This document shows positions 15,832-26,756 of a stretch of DNA of 27,345 nucleotides, piece by piece. The DNA comes from Mesaphorura yosii. Its lineage: Eukaryota; Arthropoda; Collembola; Poduromorpha; Tullbergiidae. The notes under the pieces were generated by a model. That model was not told the origin of the DNA and ran no database searches. It saw only the letters and a list, made by a program, of their open reading frames with translations. The stretch's first letter is position 1; each line of letters starts with the position of its first letter. The stretch covers positions 1-27,345 of the forward strand of contig WIXG01000676.1 of NCBI GenBank assembly GCA_009869945.1, in the 5' to 3' direction. Both the position numbers and the translations under genes were made by a program.

Positions 15832-18800
15832 TTAAGGCCTGTAGAGCGAAGTGTCCCGGGCGTACTTACTGTTTGTGATTTTGCCCATGCCAACGCCCAC
15901 ACCGACCGTGCCATGGCCGTGGCTCGCGTGCCCGTGTGTGCCTCCGCCAGATTTGCTTCCACGATGATGATGGTGATGATGAGAATGTGAGCCTGACATC
16001 GATTTCTTGCTGCACGCCTCGTTCACGTTTACGGAGCTGCTGTTGCCACCACAGCCAATGCCTACGCCTACACTGGGGCTCGGACTGTTGTAGAACGGAT
16101 CCTTGCTTTTCCCGCTCCCCAGCCTTCTCATCCTGTAGCTCAGGACGCAGGCGAGCACGGCGGCGAGGCCGAGCCCGAAGCAGAGGCCCATCGCCGTCAG
16201 GATCCACGCGCGGCATTCGTACGGAGCGGGATTGTTGACTTTAATGCTTCGGTAGTAATCTGAAAGGAAAGCAAGAAAAGGCAGGGCGAGCGTCATCGTC
16301 AGAGGCAAAATGAGACAGGAAGCTTATAATGGGGCGAAATGAGAAAGTGATGCATGGAGTTGACTTACCCGCAGGCATCATGACGGAGAATCCGATATTT
16401 TCGTCAAACTGCGTACTGCCGCCTCCGCCGCCGTCGGCTCCTTCTTTTGTCTTTGCCTGTATCGGTCTGCCTTTGACTCGCACTGGCTGCATTTTCGGCT
16501 CTTCGACTGCTTCGTCGGTCGTCGCCGTCGCCGTGGCGTTTTCTTGCATTTTCCTTGCATGGTTGTCCAGAATCGTCTTCCAATGCTGGGACAAAGGGCT
16601 CATGTACTCAAAGCCGGTAGAATTACCCGCGCCGATCATTATCGGGCCCGACACGCTTCTCCTCCGCCGTCGTCCGTACCCGCTTGGCTGGTAAACATCC
16701 GTACAAAACTGAGCCACGCAGTCCTGCGGCTCCATGCATGCTTTAATTTGAGTGTGCAGCCACAGCGTGCTTCTGTCGCCCATGTTCGAGAGTAGAAAAG
16801 CCTCAAAGTCCAGCACTACCTCGTTCGTCCGCTCCTTGAAGCGGTACGGCTGCTTGGGGATGATGGACGCGAGCTCTGGATTGCGGCACCCGTCTTTTAC
16901 GAGGGCGACCGAGCCGTCGGCTGTTGGGTTCTTTGGATCGGGTGATACGCTGACTTCCATGAGCTTCGCATGCTGCCAGACGGAGTCTGGGCTGATTTTG
17001 GCGCGGAGCTGTAGGCGAGTGCCGATCGGGACGGCCTGATCGACGGGTAGCTCCTGCGAATTGATGCCGGTCACATACGTTGACGTTGGCGGGCCACCGC
17101 CGCCGGTGAGACCATTTTCACTGCCCGGCGGCACGCTACGCCCCGCTCCGCCAGCGCCCGAGCCCCCGGTCGTCTCTCGGAAGAGTGCAACTTCGTATTC
17201 GAGTCGACCGGGCGATTCTTCCACGATTCCGCTCACTCGGGCTCCGTTCGGGCTGAAAAACGCAAAAATGGGCATGAAAATCAGAAAATCAAAGTGTCAG
17301 TAAAATTAGCGAGCCCACATGAAAATTGCACCCAATAAAATCAGGCACCGGAAAATTCTTAGCAACTCCGACTTTGAAGCGAGCGATCATTACGGGCACG
17401 GTTACGGTAAAGGTAAAAGCAAGGCATTTAAGCAGAAAAGGAAAAGTAACTGAAGCGGGACGGAAAATAACAATGACAATGACAGCCAAGACAAGACGAG
17501 ACAAGTTTAGACAAGATAATCAGCATTGTCATAAAAATAGACAGCGGATGGCGAATTCGCCGAGTTCGCTTTCGATTGTTCAAGCAAGACGAAGCCGACA
17601 GCCGCGGCCGACGACTACGACGGTGGCAATTTGCGAACTGAGAATAAATTTGCTTACATGCTTCCCGCGAAGCCTGCCGTCTTTGACTGAGTGATCGTGA
17701 GCGACGGCGGCTTGCACATGATGATGACTTCCTGATCGGAGAGCATCACCACACCAGGCAGCTGCGGGAACCACACGCGGACGTGAATGAAGCCCTGAAA
17801 CGCAAACGCAAAGAAACAGGCGGCAATAAGCAAAATTCAGTACACAAGTCCCGTAATTCGCTAAATTCATTGAACCAGCAGCCATAAATTGCACATTCGT
17901 CTGTTAATTGTAATTGCCTGACAGACAATGACAACAATGCGGTACAAATTACATAATGACACATATCACACACGAATCAAGACGAATTGCGTTCACGCAC
18001 CCAACACGAACTCGAGCTCGACACAGATGCGATACGGCGCACGGAACCGTGAAATTTAGCATTCTTCTGTCCTCCTACGCCACGACGCATTGGCGCACGA
18101 CTTCCGTTATGCAAAAATATGCTTATCTGCCTTTTATGCAAAACACAAAACATCAAGCACGCACTCGTGAGTTCAGGTTCACGTGTGACTCGCTTAAGCT
18201 TCACGTAAACGAAGCGTGGCGTGGCCGTGCCGTGGCGTGGTGCCCTGAATCTAGATCACCAATTTTGAGATGCTGCCTGTGTCTGTTGTCTCGAAATTTA
18301 AGCTACCTGCGTTTGCTGCATACTTACATTTCGTTTGAGGACTCCGCACTGGCTGAAATCCGAGACCCGAAGCACAAACACTCGACCAGATGAATCGGTG
18401 GGATCTGGAAAGATCTGGCAGGGCGGGTCTTTGATCAGGGAGCCTGAATGGAGGTCTTGATGGAGGAGGCGATTGTCCAGGCCCATACCGTCGAGGTCGA
18501 ACCCACCGCTACTGCTGCTGCTGGTGTCGTCTGCGAAGATCGGGACGCCGCGGAAGCCTTCTGGACGCCGGAGCCTGGCGGACAGCAGCTCACGGCCGTT
18601 GGTGCCCACGGCGCAGTCGATGTCGGCAACTGTCAGGGGTTAAAGATAATATTTAGGTCGATTTTTCCGGTGATTCCTTCGAAACCCATGACTTCTTAAT
18701 AACTTTTTATGCTTACCTTCATAATTCTGAGCGGCCACTCCAGCGGGGAGGAGTGCAAGTGTAGGCAGGAAGAAAATCCACTCCAGAAGCGTCACAACTG

Positions 18801-18837
18801 TTCCAAAGGCGACTGATACTGACTTGGTTTGCTTCAT
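15832..18837 (-). CDS. Cuticlin-type ZP-domain transmembrane protein
   Basis: Five exons on the minus strand: 18837-18717, 18629-18328, 17794-17658, 17252-16369 and 16259-15832. All junctions are GT-AG and the total of 1872 bases divides exactly into 623 residues. A signal peptide (within residues 1-36) is followed by a ZP domain from about residue 41 (DIDCAV) with the diagnostic exon-3 text VRVWFPQLPGVVMLSDQEVI and IIMCKPP, and its C-terminal half ends near CVAQFCTDVYQP. A furin site, RRRRRS at about 381-386, lies right after the ZP domain, as in arthropod and nematode cuticlins that are released by cleavage. One membrane helix spans about 499-523 (WILTAMGLCFGLGLAAVLAC), then a cytoplasmic tail with a six-His run and further His/Gly repeats. 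Such proteins polymerise in the apical extracellular matrix and shape cuticle. Within the domain a Gly/Ser/Pro-rich insert (GGSGAGGAG) is unusual. The nearest named relative cannot be decided without a search. Confidence 0.93.
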
Positions 18838-18875
18838 GCTGAACGTGAAGCCTAGATAAATTCTTGTCACTGAAC

Positions 18876-18910
18876 TGTATTGCTTCTCTGCTACGCACCA
18901 GACCTTATAA
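18876..18910 (-). promoter_or_regulatory. TATA box of the ZP gene
   Basis: On the minus strand TATAAGG begins at 18909 inside the palindrome CCTTATAAGG. A TACAGT initiator candidate has its A at 18876 (33 bases away), and a TCAGTG candidate at 18871 (38 bases). The 5' UTR would be short, about 35-40 bases. Confidence 0.55.
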
Positions 18911-20160
18911 GGCGTTATCAGTGATCAATAAGCTGAATAATTCGTCCAGTCAAGTAATCTGGCCACTTCCTCTGGCCGGCGCTGTTTAATTTTTACTCCG
19001 AAACTGATTTTGCTAAAAGAACAGCAGAAATACTCATCCAAGCCGGCCAGCCAGTGAAACGCCGTTGAAATTTTGAGATTTTTTTTACAAGAATTGCAAA
19101 AGTTAAATAAGTTGCAAATTCTTTCACCAGCTTGATGAGAAGAGATGAGGATTCTCTCAATGTCAGGGCCAAACTGAACTGATCTTCTGTTTTGATCTTG
19201 TCGACAATGAAAATTGACTGTAATCTCTGACGAAATTCTCAGCCTAAGAAGGAAAAGTCAGACATTCTTCATTTTACTCAAGAAGAGAAGCCACCTGTTC
19301 CCTGTTTTGGCTGTGGCAATGGTTGGCTCTCCTCTGACGACTCCGCATCCGCACGCACGCACGAGAATTGTAACAAGAGCACCAACGAAGCGTCACCGTG
19401 GCCGTGGCCCGAGTCATCATCTTCTCGCGAAATACAACATGAAATGATGATGGCGAATTGTGAATTGAGTGAAGTACCGCTAAACTGAAGACTGAAACCA
19501 AACCACCAAAGAAGAATAGCAAAAGAAGAAGACACGACAAGACAATGCAGGCGAAAAACTTACTCGAAGGTGCTTTGTGCTTTGTGATTTGCTGTTCGCT
19601 GTTCGTTGCTGCTTCCGTTTCGCTTCACATTGAAGATCAAGACTCTGACTGGTGCAGACGCTTAACGCGATTACGATTACACAATCTTGGGCGAGCATTT
19701 AGTCAAATCATCTTTTGTTTTTATGACAAGTTGCGAGAATTGCAGCTTGCAGTTGCGGAAGACGTGCAAAATCCCTGCTCAAGTGAATCCATGCGAAGAC
19801 CGAATTCTGTTAAGTACAGAAATCTTCTTTTATTATGACAGCAAGCACAAATCTGCACAAAAGAAACGCGATACGATACGATAACATGCAGCGACGGAAT
19901 GCAGACGACTTAAAAACAAATTCGTTCATCGCAGCCTATGGTTTTATTACCGACAATGAAAAACGCTAGCAATTGCATTGCAATTAGGCAATTATTTTAA
20001 TACAGGATAATCAGCACTTTCAATTCGAGCGCGCGGCGGGCGGGCGATATTCACATTTCCTCCGTTTCCTGATTCTGACTCCTGCTGTGACTTCTTTGCT
20101 CGCCAGCCTCGGTCTTCGTCTTTCATCCTTTCTTGTTAGCACTTTGCTGATCTTCATAGC
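18911..20160. other. Intergenic region upstream of the ZP and Skp2 genes
   Basis: No solid gene. One ATG-started frame at 19545 and a Kunitz-like cysteine pattern at about 19720-19880 are treated separately; other open frames are short and without motif. Confidence 0.45.
19545..19838 (+). CDS. Possible small secreted protein, doubtful
   Basis: ATG 19545 opens 97 codons beginning with a signal-peptide-like stretch (ALCFVICCSLFVAASVSLHI) and containing a few cysteines afterwards. No promoter or poly(A) signal was recognised and the C-terminal half looks random. The frame +1 from about 19687 has a better-looking cysteine pattern, so the true product, if any, might switch frame by splicing or be a broken gene. 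Confidence 0.2.
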   Translation: MQAKNLLEGALCFVICCSLFVAASVSLHIEDQDSDWCRRLTRLRLHNLGRAFSQIIFCFYDKLRELQLAVAEDVQNPCSSESMRRPNSVKYRNLLLL

Positions 20161-20177
20161 ATCTCATCTCCTTATCT

Positions 20178-21299
20178 AATCAGCAGTTCACCCACTGATT
20201 GATCCAACGTGGCGTTGGTGTACAGCCTGAAAAATGATACAGAAAATGACTATAACGTAGAAAGCTAATCAGTGAATCAATTGATCATCGCCAGAACTCT
20301 CAATTTGCCTCAAATTCATTTAAGTCACCGCATTCTGAAGGCCGCTTCCTCTCAAACTGATTAATCTCAAGTTTCTAGCTTAATTCTTATCTCAGAACGC
20401 AAATTCAATTTACAAATTTAGGCAAAGTTTCACAAACCTACAGCGCATGCAGTCGCCAGTATTCTACTGATTACCATAAATTACTGACTTGCCACTGCAG
20501 CGCATTTAACATCACATTTAACTTACCAATCAGTAGAAATTCAGATTTGCCAATCCAGAAGAAGAATCGAATCCAGTCTGTCTGCTTTTCTATTTCCATT
20601 GCACTGCACTGGAATTCCATCGTTGTCGTTCGTTATCAGGCGGGCTGGCGGCCTCGTCGTCTAATTTTAGAGCCAACAGCAGCGGCAACGGTCAACAGGT
20701 AACTCAATTTTAGGAGCCAGTTTCTAATTAACGGCCAATCAGCAGCACAGAAACAAATCGAAGCACAGCAAAGCAAGGCAAACCACATACGAAAACGTGG
20801 TTGGAATCTTTAAGCCGGCAAATCCACAGCTCGCAAACAGAAGCACGAATCGCAATCGCGCCAGCATGAAAGCTGCTGTATTTTCAATTGAGACTTTGAG
20901 CATTGCATTCGTTGAATGCGTGCGAGTTTTTCGCTCTTCTTTTCGTCCTTTCTCTTTGCTTTGGCTCGCTCGCTCACTTCGTACGCGTTTTCGTTCTTGT
21001 CGCATTTTGTCTCAATCTTTCTTTTCCATCGCACCGCTCAACCTGAAAACAACGAACTCGTCAACTCTCCAGCCACAGCCGCCGGTGTGATCAGCGTTAA
21101 GCGTATAATCAGTGAATTCCTGTACTTGCACTGCACTGATCACTGAATCAGTCGACTGCATGACGAATTCCAGCCTCCAGCCTTGTGATTTTAGTGAAAA
21201 GCTTGCAAATTAAGCTGAAATCAGTCAATTGAGTCAGTTATCAGTGATTCCCGCCCTAATCAGCCAACTCACCAGTGATTCTTCCTTCTTCGTAATCAG
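20178..21299. promoter_or_regulatory. Cluster of AATCAG/CTGATT motifs upstream of Skp2
   Basis: The hexamer AATCAG or its complement CTGATT occurs at 20178, 20195, 20267, 20357, 20467, 20528, 20737, 21107, 21146, 21219, 21258 and 21294: 12 copies in 1.1 kb, where about 0.5-1 would be expected by chance. Several are part of AATCAGTGAATC or AATCAGTC. Otherwise this interval shows no gene. It lies in the promoter and 5' UTR region of Skp2. Whether it is a bound motif or the residue of an old simple repeat cannot be told. Confidence 0.4.
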
Positions 21300-21321
21300 C
21301 GACCAGTCAGCAGCCAGCAAA

Positions 21322-24300
21322 ATGATTGTCCGAATCATGCCTCTGGCGCCAGAAATTCCGAATCCTGAGAAACTGAAGAAAATCAAGGCTGCAGCCAGCC
21401 TCCGACGCGTCAGCGCCATGGAAGCCAACTGCATCGCGGGGTTTTCGTCAAAGACGTCGACATCGAAGCGTGTCGCCTCGCCTTCGTCATCGTCAGAGTT
21501 CCACTTCCTCGAAAGGCTCGATAAGCACACTGCAGCTGCTCCAGCAAGAAAACGGTCCAGACCGCACAGCGACGTTGGGGTACCAGTCCGAATCAGTTCC
21601 TCTTCGCAGTCGCAGCCAAATTCTAGTCAGATTCAGAATCAGCAACAGCATCGACATTCGCTGAAGCTGGAGCATGGCAGCAGTGTGCTGGGCGACGGGG
21701 GTTTCAATATTCGGCTCGGACAAAGTAGCAGGTACGAAAATATAACCTCCATTTCCCACTTTTTATCTTTATCATATAGGCGCCTAAGCGTTAGAGTTAA
21801 GCCGTTAGCGAGGGATTTAAAGTTCATAGCCATTCATTTCTTCATAATTGCGAATCTTGCTCACATTTTTTTGCACACCTCATCGCATCTTTTGCATGAC
21901 CGGTGCAGCGAGGTGATTTAAAGAGCCTTCAGCTTTTGAGACGAGTTCGTTAGTTGCAAAGTTACTGAGCGAGCGAACATCTGACCGCCTAAACGTAAAC
22001 ACTACCGTCTCACTCGACTCGCATCTCTTTTTGTATACTCTCGAGCTGAGGTTAGTACTTTACCCCAATGCGAGACGAAGTATAACATGTGCTCTCGGTT
22101 GAGCTGGTCTGGGGTCCATTCCATTCCCACGTTCAGCCTCTTTGTGCAAAGTGCAAGCTGGATGAGATTTTTGCCTCGCCAAGCTGGAGTGAAAGGTGAG
22201 ACAGGCCGGGCCGAGCCGCGGAATTTTTATCCTCTGCAACAATGAAATGCAGTGCAGTGCAATGCAATTGAATAGCTTGGCAAAAAAGTCATAATGCAAA
22301 GGTGGGAATGTTAGTCTTTGTGGCTTTATTGCTGGTGGAATGGATTGGAATTGGGACGAATCCCTCCAGAATCCAGATATGGAAATAGCCTGGCCTGGTC
22401 TGGCGCGTCATTGACTTTGACTTTGACTAGACTGACTAATAATAGGCAGGCAGGCAGACTAATAGGCTAATTTGTAAGGATTAGGCAGGCATTAACATAG
22501 CATTAGCACCATTCATTCATACATTTACATCGTAATTAATTGCACAGGTAAATAAAGACATAGAAGGGAAGGAAAGAAGGCTGGAGCCAAGTCGAACTGT
22601 TGGAGTCAAAATCAAGTCATTGTCAAGTGTAAATGAGGCTTTTGAACTGCAGTAGAAGCTGGCAGTGATCGAGTCGAGTTTCATTATGACTGTCGTCGAC
22701 TGTCCTAAAAATAGCATTGTTTTGTTGCATTGTCCTTACATTTTGGTTATTCTGAATGAGTAATGAGCTGCTGCTGCCCTGATTTACTGATTATTCATGT
22801 TTCATGTTTAGGTTTTGACTCTTGACACTTGACTCATTTCCAGTCTCAAATCAAAGTCAAGTCGACTGTCGAGATTTTTATCGTTATAATCTGCATAAAG
22901 TTCATTTCCAGTCCAGTCTCAATTCTCACAAATAGCAGTTAATCACAATTCACATGATTCACATCCGTAATCTCATAAAGAATCGTAATTCGTAAGGCAG
23001 TGGCAGTGCAAAAGTAAAGTCCATTGCTCTTGGTTTAATTTAGTCCCAATCCCAGTGGCCAAGTCTGGTCTTGACTTCAGTTCATTCGCACTCACGTCAC
23101 AGGCACTGTCAGTCATGTTCACGTACAATTCTAAATATTCCAGGTGGACGCTCGGACCGTCCGACTGCTCCATATCCAAACCCAAACCCGGCGCTGCCAG
23201 CGTCGGAGGAAAACCCCGCGACTACAACTCGTGGCAAGACGAAGACGAAGAAGACATCGGAATCCGTCCGCTGCCCTCCAGCCCCAAAAGACCCAAGCAC
23301 TGGGCTCCTGCTTTACGCCAGCGCGCCCATCAGCGTGGTGGCGGAGACCGTCGACGTGAAAAGCAACAGCGTGAACGTGACGTGCTTTACTTTGGATTCA
23401 AAGGCGCCATCAAAGGACCACGCACCAGCGCCTCCAGCAGCAGCAGCGGATCGTCACCAAGCACGAGTTCAGCGCCCGCGTGGCTCGACAGTGTCGGCGT
23501 GAACGGTAACACACAAGAATCTCTTTCGTTGTCGGACTCCGAAAACGAAGAACAGCGTGGATCGCCATCGCCGTTGATTTCCCTCTGTGACGTCGAGTAC
23601 GACGCCAGTCTCAGCGCCTCCAGCGAAGGCGATTCGGACGAGGAGGAAGATCAACACAATGAAGAAGGCGATGCTCCACTGAACGTCAGCGTTCTCAGCG
23701 TAGATTCGGGCATCGATTCGGCAGAGACTCTCAAACTTCGTGCGGGCGTAGGCGTGGCGGCTGCCGCCTCAGCCTCCGTCGGCGGGCGAGCAGGCGCCGC
23801 TGGACTCAAAACTGTGAGGCTCGGCGGCCTCGGCACAAGCGCGGGCTCCGTGAGAATCAATCGAGCCCCCAGCCACAGCCAGCGTGAAATCTACGGACTG
23901 GCCACTCTTTCTGCTGCATCTGCCGCGGGTGCGGCACAACGTGAAGGCGAGATTGCGGGGGTCAGCGGCATCGGCATGTGCATGAGTGAGCGTGAAGTAT
24001 TTGACGTGGCCGCCGAGCCGGATCTGTTTTCCGAGTCTTTTTACCTCTACCAAAGAAAACGCATGGCGGCGCGAGCCCAAAAGCAGGGCGTCGACCACTT
24101 TTCGACTCTGCCTGATGAAATGGTGAGAAAATCAGCTTCGTTGCAATTTAACATTTTAGGACGTTAAATAATGTCTTATGGCGTCACCTTGCCTTATTTT
24201 TGTAGATTATGAAAGTGCTCGCATGGCTTCCCAAGCCAGCTCTCGGTCGGATGGCGCAAGTCAGCAAGCGTTTCAACCGCGTCGCCTCGGATGAGTCGCT

Positions 24301-25558
24301 GTGGACGCACGTTGACTGCCAAGGCAAGAATCTGAGCTGGGACGAAGTGCATTTGATCATGCAACACAAGCCGGTCTTCTGGCGGCTCGCGCGTGCGAGC
24401 ATCCACGCTGGAGGCGCCGGCGAGCGTGAATGTGCCGACACGACGACGACAACGCTTTCGCCGTTGCCCTTCTCGCCCCAGCTGGCCTACCTGGACTTGT
24501 CGATGATCATCGCGACCCCGGCGATGCTCAAGGCTCTTCTCGCCGCCTGCCCAAACCTCCGTAAGCTGAGCCTGGAACACCAGGAAGTCACACCAGAAAT
24601 GCTGAACACTGCGACAGCGACTTTTGCGGCCTCGCTGGACACGCTCAACCTCACAATTTGCAACATGGTTGGCGGTGGTGGCGCGGACGCGCTCTGCAAT
24701 TTGCTCGCGGCCTCACCAAAGTAAGTTACCAGACAAAATGTCTCAATTTCTTAATAATTCTAATTTTAATTAGTGCTTAACTAAAATTGTACTTCTTTTT
24801 CTCGTTTTGCAGCTTGAAAGCACTGAACATCGGCTGCGTCAAGCAAGAATGGAGTCAGGAAGAAATTATGCGAGTCATGAGCTCGATGCCGGAAGGTTTG
24901 GAGCAGCTCAACATGGCGGGCTTTCGTCAACAAATCAACGATACACGTAAGCACTCGTCATTGCAATTTTTTGGCAAGTTTCTTTAAAAATTCACATGTT
25001 CTTACGTTTCTGTCGAACAAATTCGCAAATTTCTTTCGAATTTCTTTTTCTTCACCCACCTGAACAAAGAAACGAGTGAATTAGCCCCAAAATTCAAAAT
25101 TTCCAGCCAAAATCTACTAATTTTGTCTGTTTTTAGCCTCGAGAGCGTAAAAGTAAAATAAGTGTTTATGCTTATTCTAAAATGCATATTTTTCTTGTTT
25201 TTCTCTCGCAGATGTTCAAATCATGGCTAGTCGCTGCCCCGGCCTGGTCGAGCTGGACCTTTCTGACGCCCAGAGCATTCGGATGATGAGCATCGAGGCG
25301 ATCTCGCACCTGGCGCACGTGCAGCACCTCGGCCTTTCCCGTTGCTACTCGGTCGAGGCGGAGTCGTACGAGCTGCTGAGCAACATGAAGGCGCTCCGCT
25401 TCCTGGACATATTTTCCATCTACAAAGACGAGCTTGTCGACCTCCTCACGGCGCTCCTTCCCGGCGTACGCCTCAACCAATACCCCTTCTCCTCCGTTGC
25501 CCGCCCGACCGTTGGTGCGAAGCGGAGTAGCATTTGGGAAGAAAAAGTCCGCGATTGA
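21322..25558 (+). CDS. Skp2: S-phase kinase-associated protein 2, F-box/LRR subunit of SCF ubiquitin ligase
   Basis: Five exons: 21322-21731, 23144-24122, 24206-24720, 24813-24946 and 25212-25558. All introns are GT-AG and the sum of 2385 bases gives 794 residues in frame. The F-box lies at about residues 455-500 (HFSTLPDEM, then VSKRFNRVASDESLWTHVD), closest to SKP2. Leucine-rich repeats follow, and the end has the SKP2 signature LDLSD, GLSRCYSVEAE and SSVARPTVGAK...IW. SKP2 recruits phosphorylated substrates such as the CDK inhibitor p27, with Cks1, to SCF in the nucleus. The first 450 residues are a disordered Ser/acidic extension (human SKP2 has only about 100 before its F-box) with a basic NLS-like ARKRSRP and an SPKRPK proline-directed site. 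The first intron is 1412 bp. ATG 21322 is the first AUG in the frame. Poly(A) signal AATAAA is at 25823-25828. Confidence 0.95.
21732..23143 (+). other. Skp2 first intron
   Basis: 1412 bp, donor AG|GTACGA, acceptor ATATTCCAG. It contains local low-complexity DNA (TTTGACTTTGACT at about 22412 and GGCAGGCAGGCAG near 22445) and no gene that I can support. Confidence 0.7.
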
Positions 25559-26756
25559 CGATTGAGACTGAATTGAATTACTGAATTTGAGAAAGGTACA
25601 ATCCAATTATTGCTAAATGCTATTTATCTTATGCTAATCTAATCCTTTGTTAATGTTAACTACTGTAAAAGAGGTAAAATTGTACTGCGAAGTCGAAAAA
25701 TGGGTAACAAACCGGACTCAGGGAATTCAGGGCCAAGATTTAAGAATTTCGGGTTTTCGTAGATTTTCAGTTAAATCTCAGAAACGAATTTAATATTTTG
25801 TTCCTGCTCTGCTCTAAAGCCGAATAAATTGCGGATGCGATGTGGAAATTATAGTTGGAATTGACTCGCGATTCGCGCGTATTTTGATGACTGATTGTGA
25901 ATTTTTGTGAGATTTTGTTGTTGCTAAAATGCTAAAAACTATGCTAAATTGTTACGTGCATTTGTGCTTTGTATGCTAAAGCTACTCCAGTCAGTCAAAC
26001 GTGTACTTGTTAATTCATTCCTAATTATTTAATATTTAATTCCTTAATTATGCATGCCTAAAGTGCCTATTCGAGAAAATCACATGTTACATGCTGTAGT
26101 TTGTGTTTTTTCGTTTTCTGTTATTTCATTCATGCATATCGCGCCTTGCGTAAAACGAAGTGAATAAAAATGTCTGCGTGCGAAAACAAAACAAAAATGA
26201 CTGGAGCACTAAATTATTAAATTACACGATTTCTTGCTGTTGGTGCTGCGTCGAAGGCCTGGCCGGTGTGGCGTTGGCCGAATCCGCCGCCAGCGCTTTA
26301 GTTTCTTCGTTCCTGTCACCCTCAATGGTTCAAATTGAACAAGCTCGTTTTAAAGCTGCGTGCCAATTTAAAGTCAGACTTCCATGTCTCCCCAGGCAAA
26401 CTCATCTGACGTAGAGCATGCTCAAGGCGGTCCTCTTTCGCATTATTAAGGGAAATTGGACGTGTCTGAATTGAAGACCTCCTTTGTTATTCAGGTCCAA
26501 TTATCGAGTTTGGATTGTCCTTTGAGGACGATTAAGTGAAGTGTTGTTGATTTTGTTGCAAGTAAGTGTGTGGTATTCATGGAACCATTGATTATTCATT
26601 TGCAATGAATGAGCTAGCGCGCGCCCCCAGCGAATAAGAAATGTAAGAGCAATGCTCAATCATAAGGTTGATCAAATTGGTATTTGCCAATTGTAGACAC
26701 GTGCAATCTAAAATACTTCGTTGTTCATTACAAAAAGTGATCACGAGTGCACACCT
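25559..26756. other. Skp2 3' flank and intergenic spacer
   Basis: AT-rich, with AATAAA at 25823-25828 (likely Skp2 poly(A) signal) and another AATAAA at 26163-26168. The 84-codon frame at 26160 lacks support. No repeat or RNA gene was recognised. Confidence 0.5.
25823..25828 (+). promoter_or_regulatory. Poly(A) signal AATAAA of Skp2
   Basis: 265 bases after the Skp2 stop codon, the first canonical hexamer on this strand. Confidence 0.55.
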
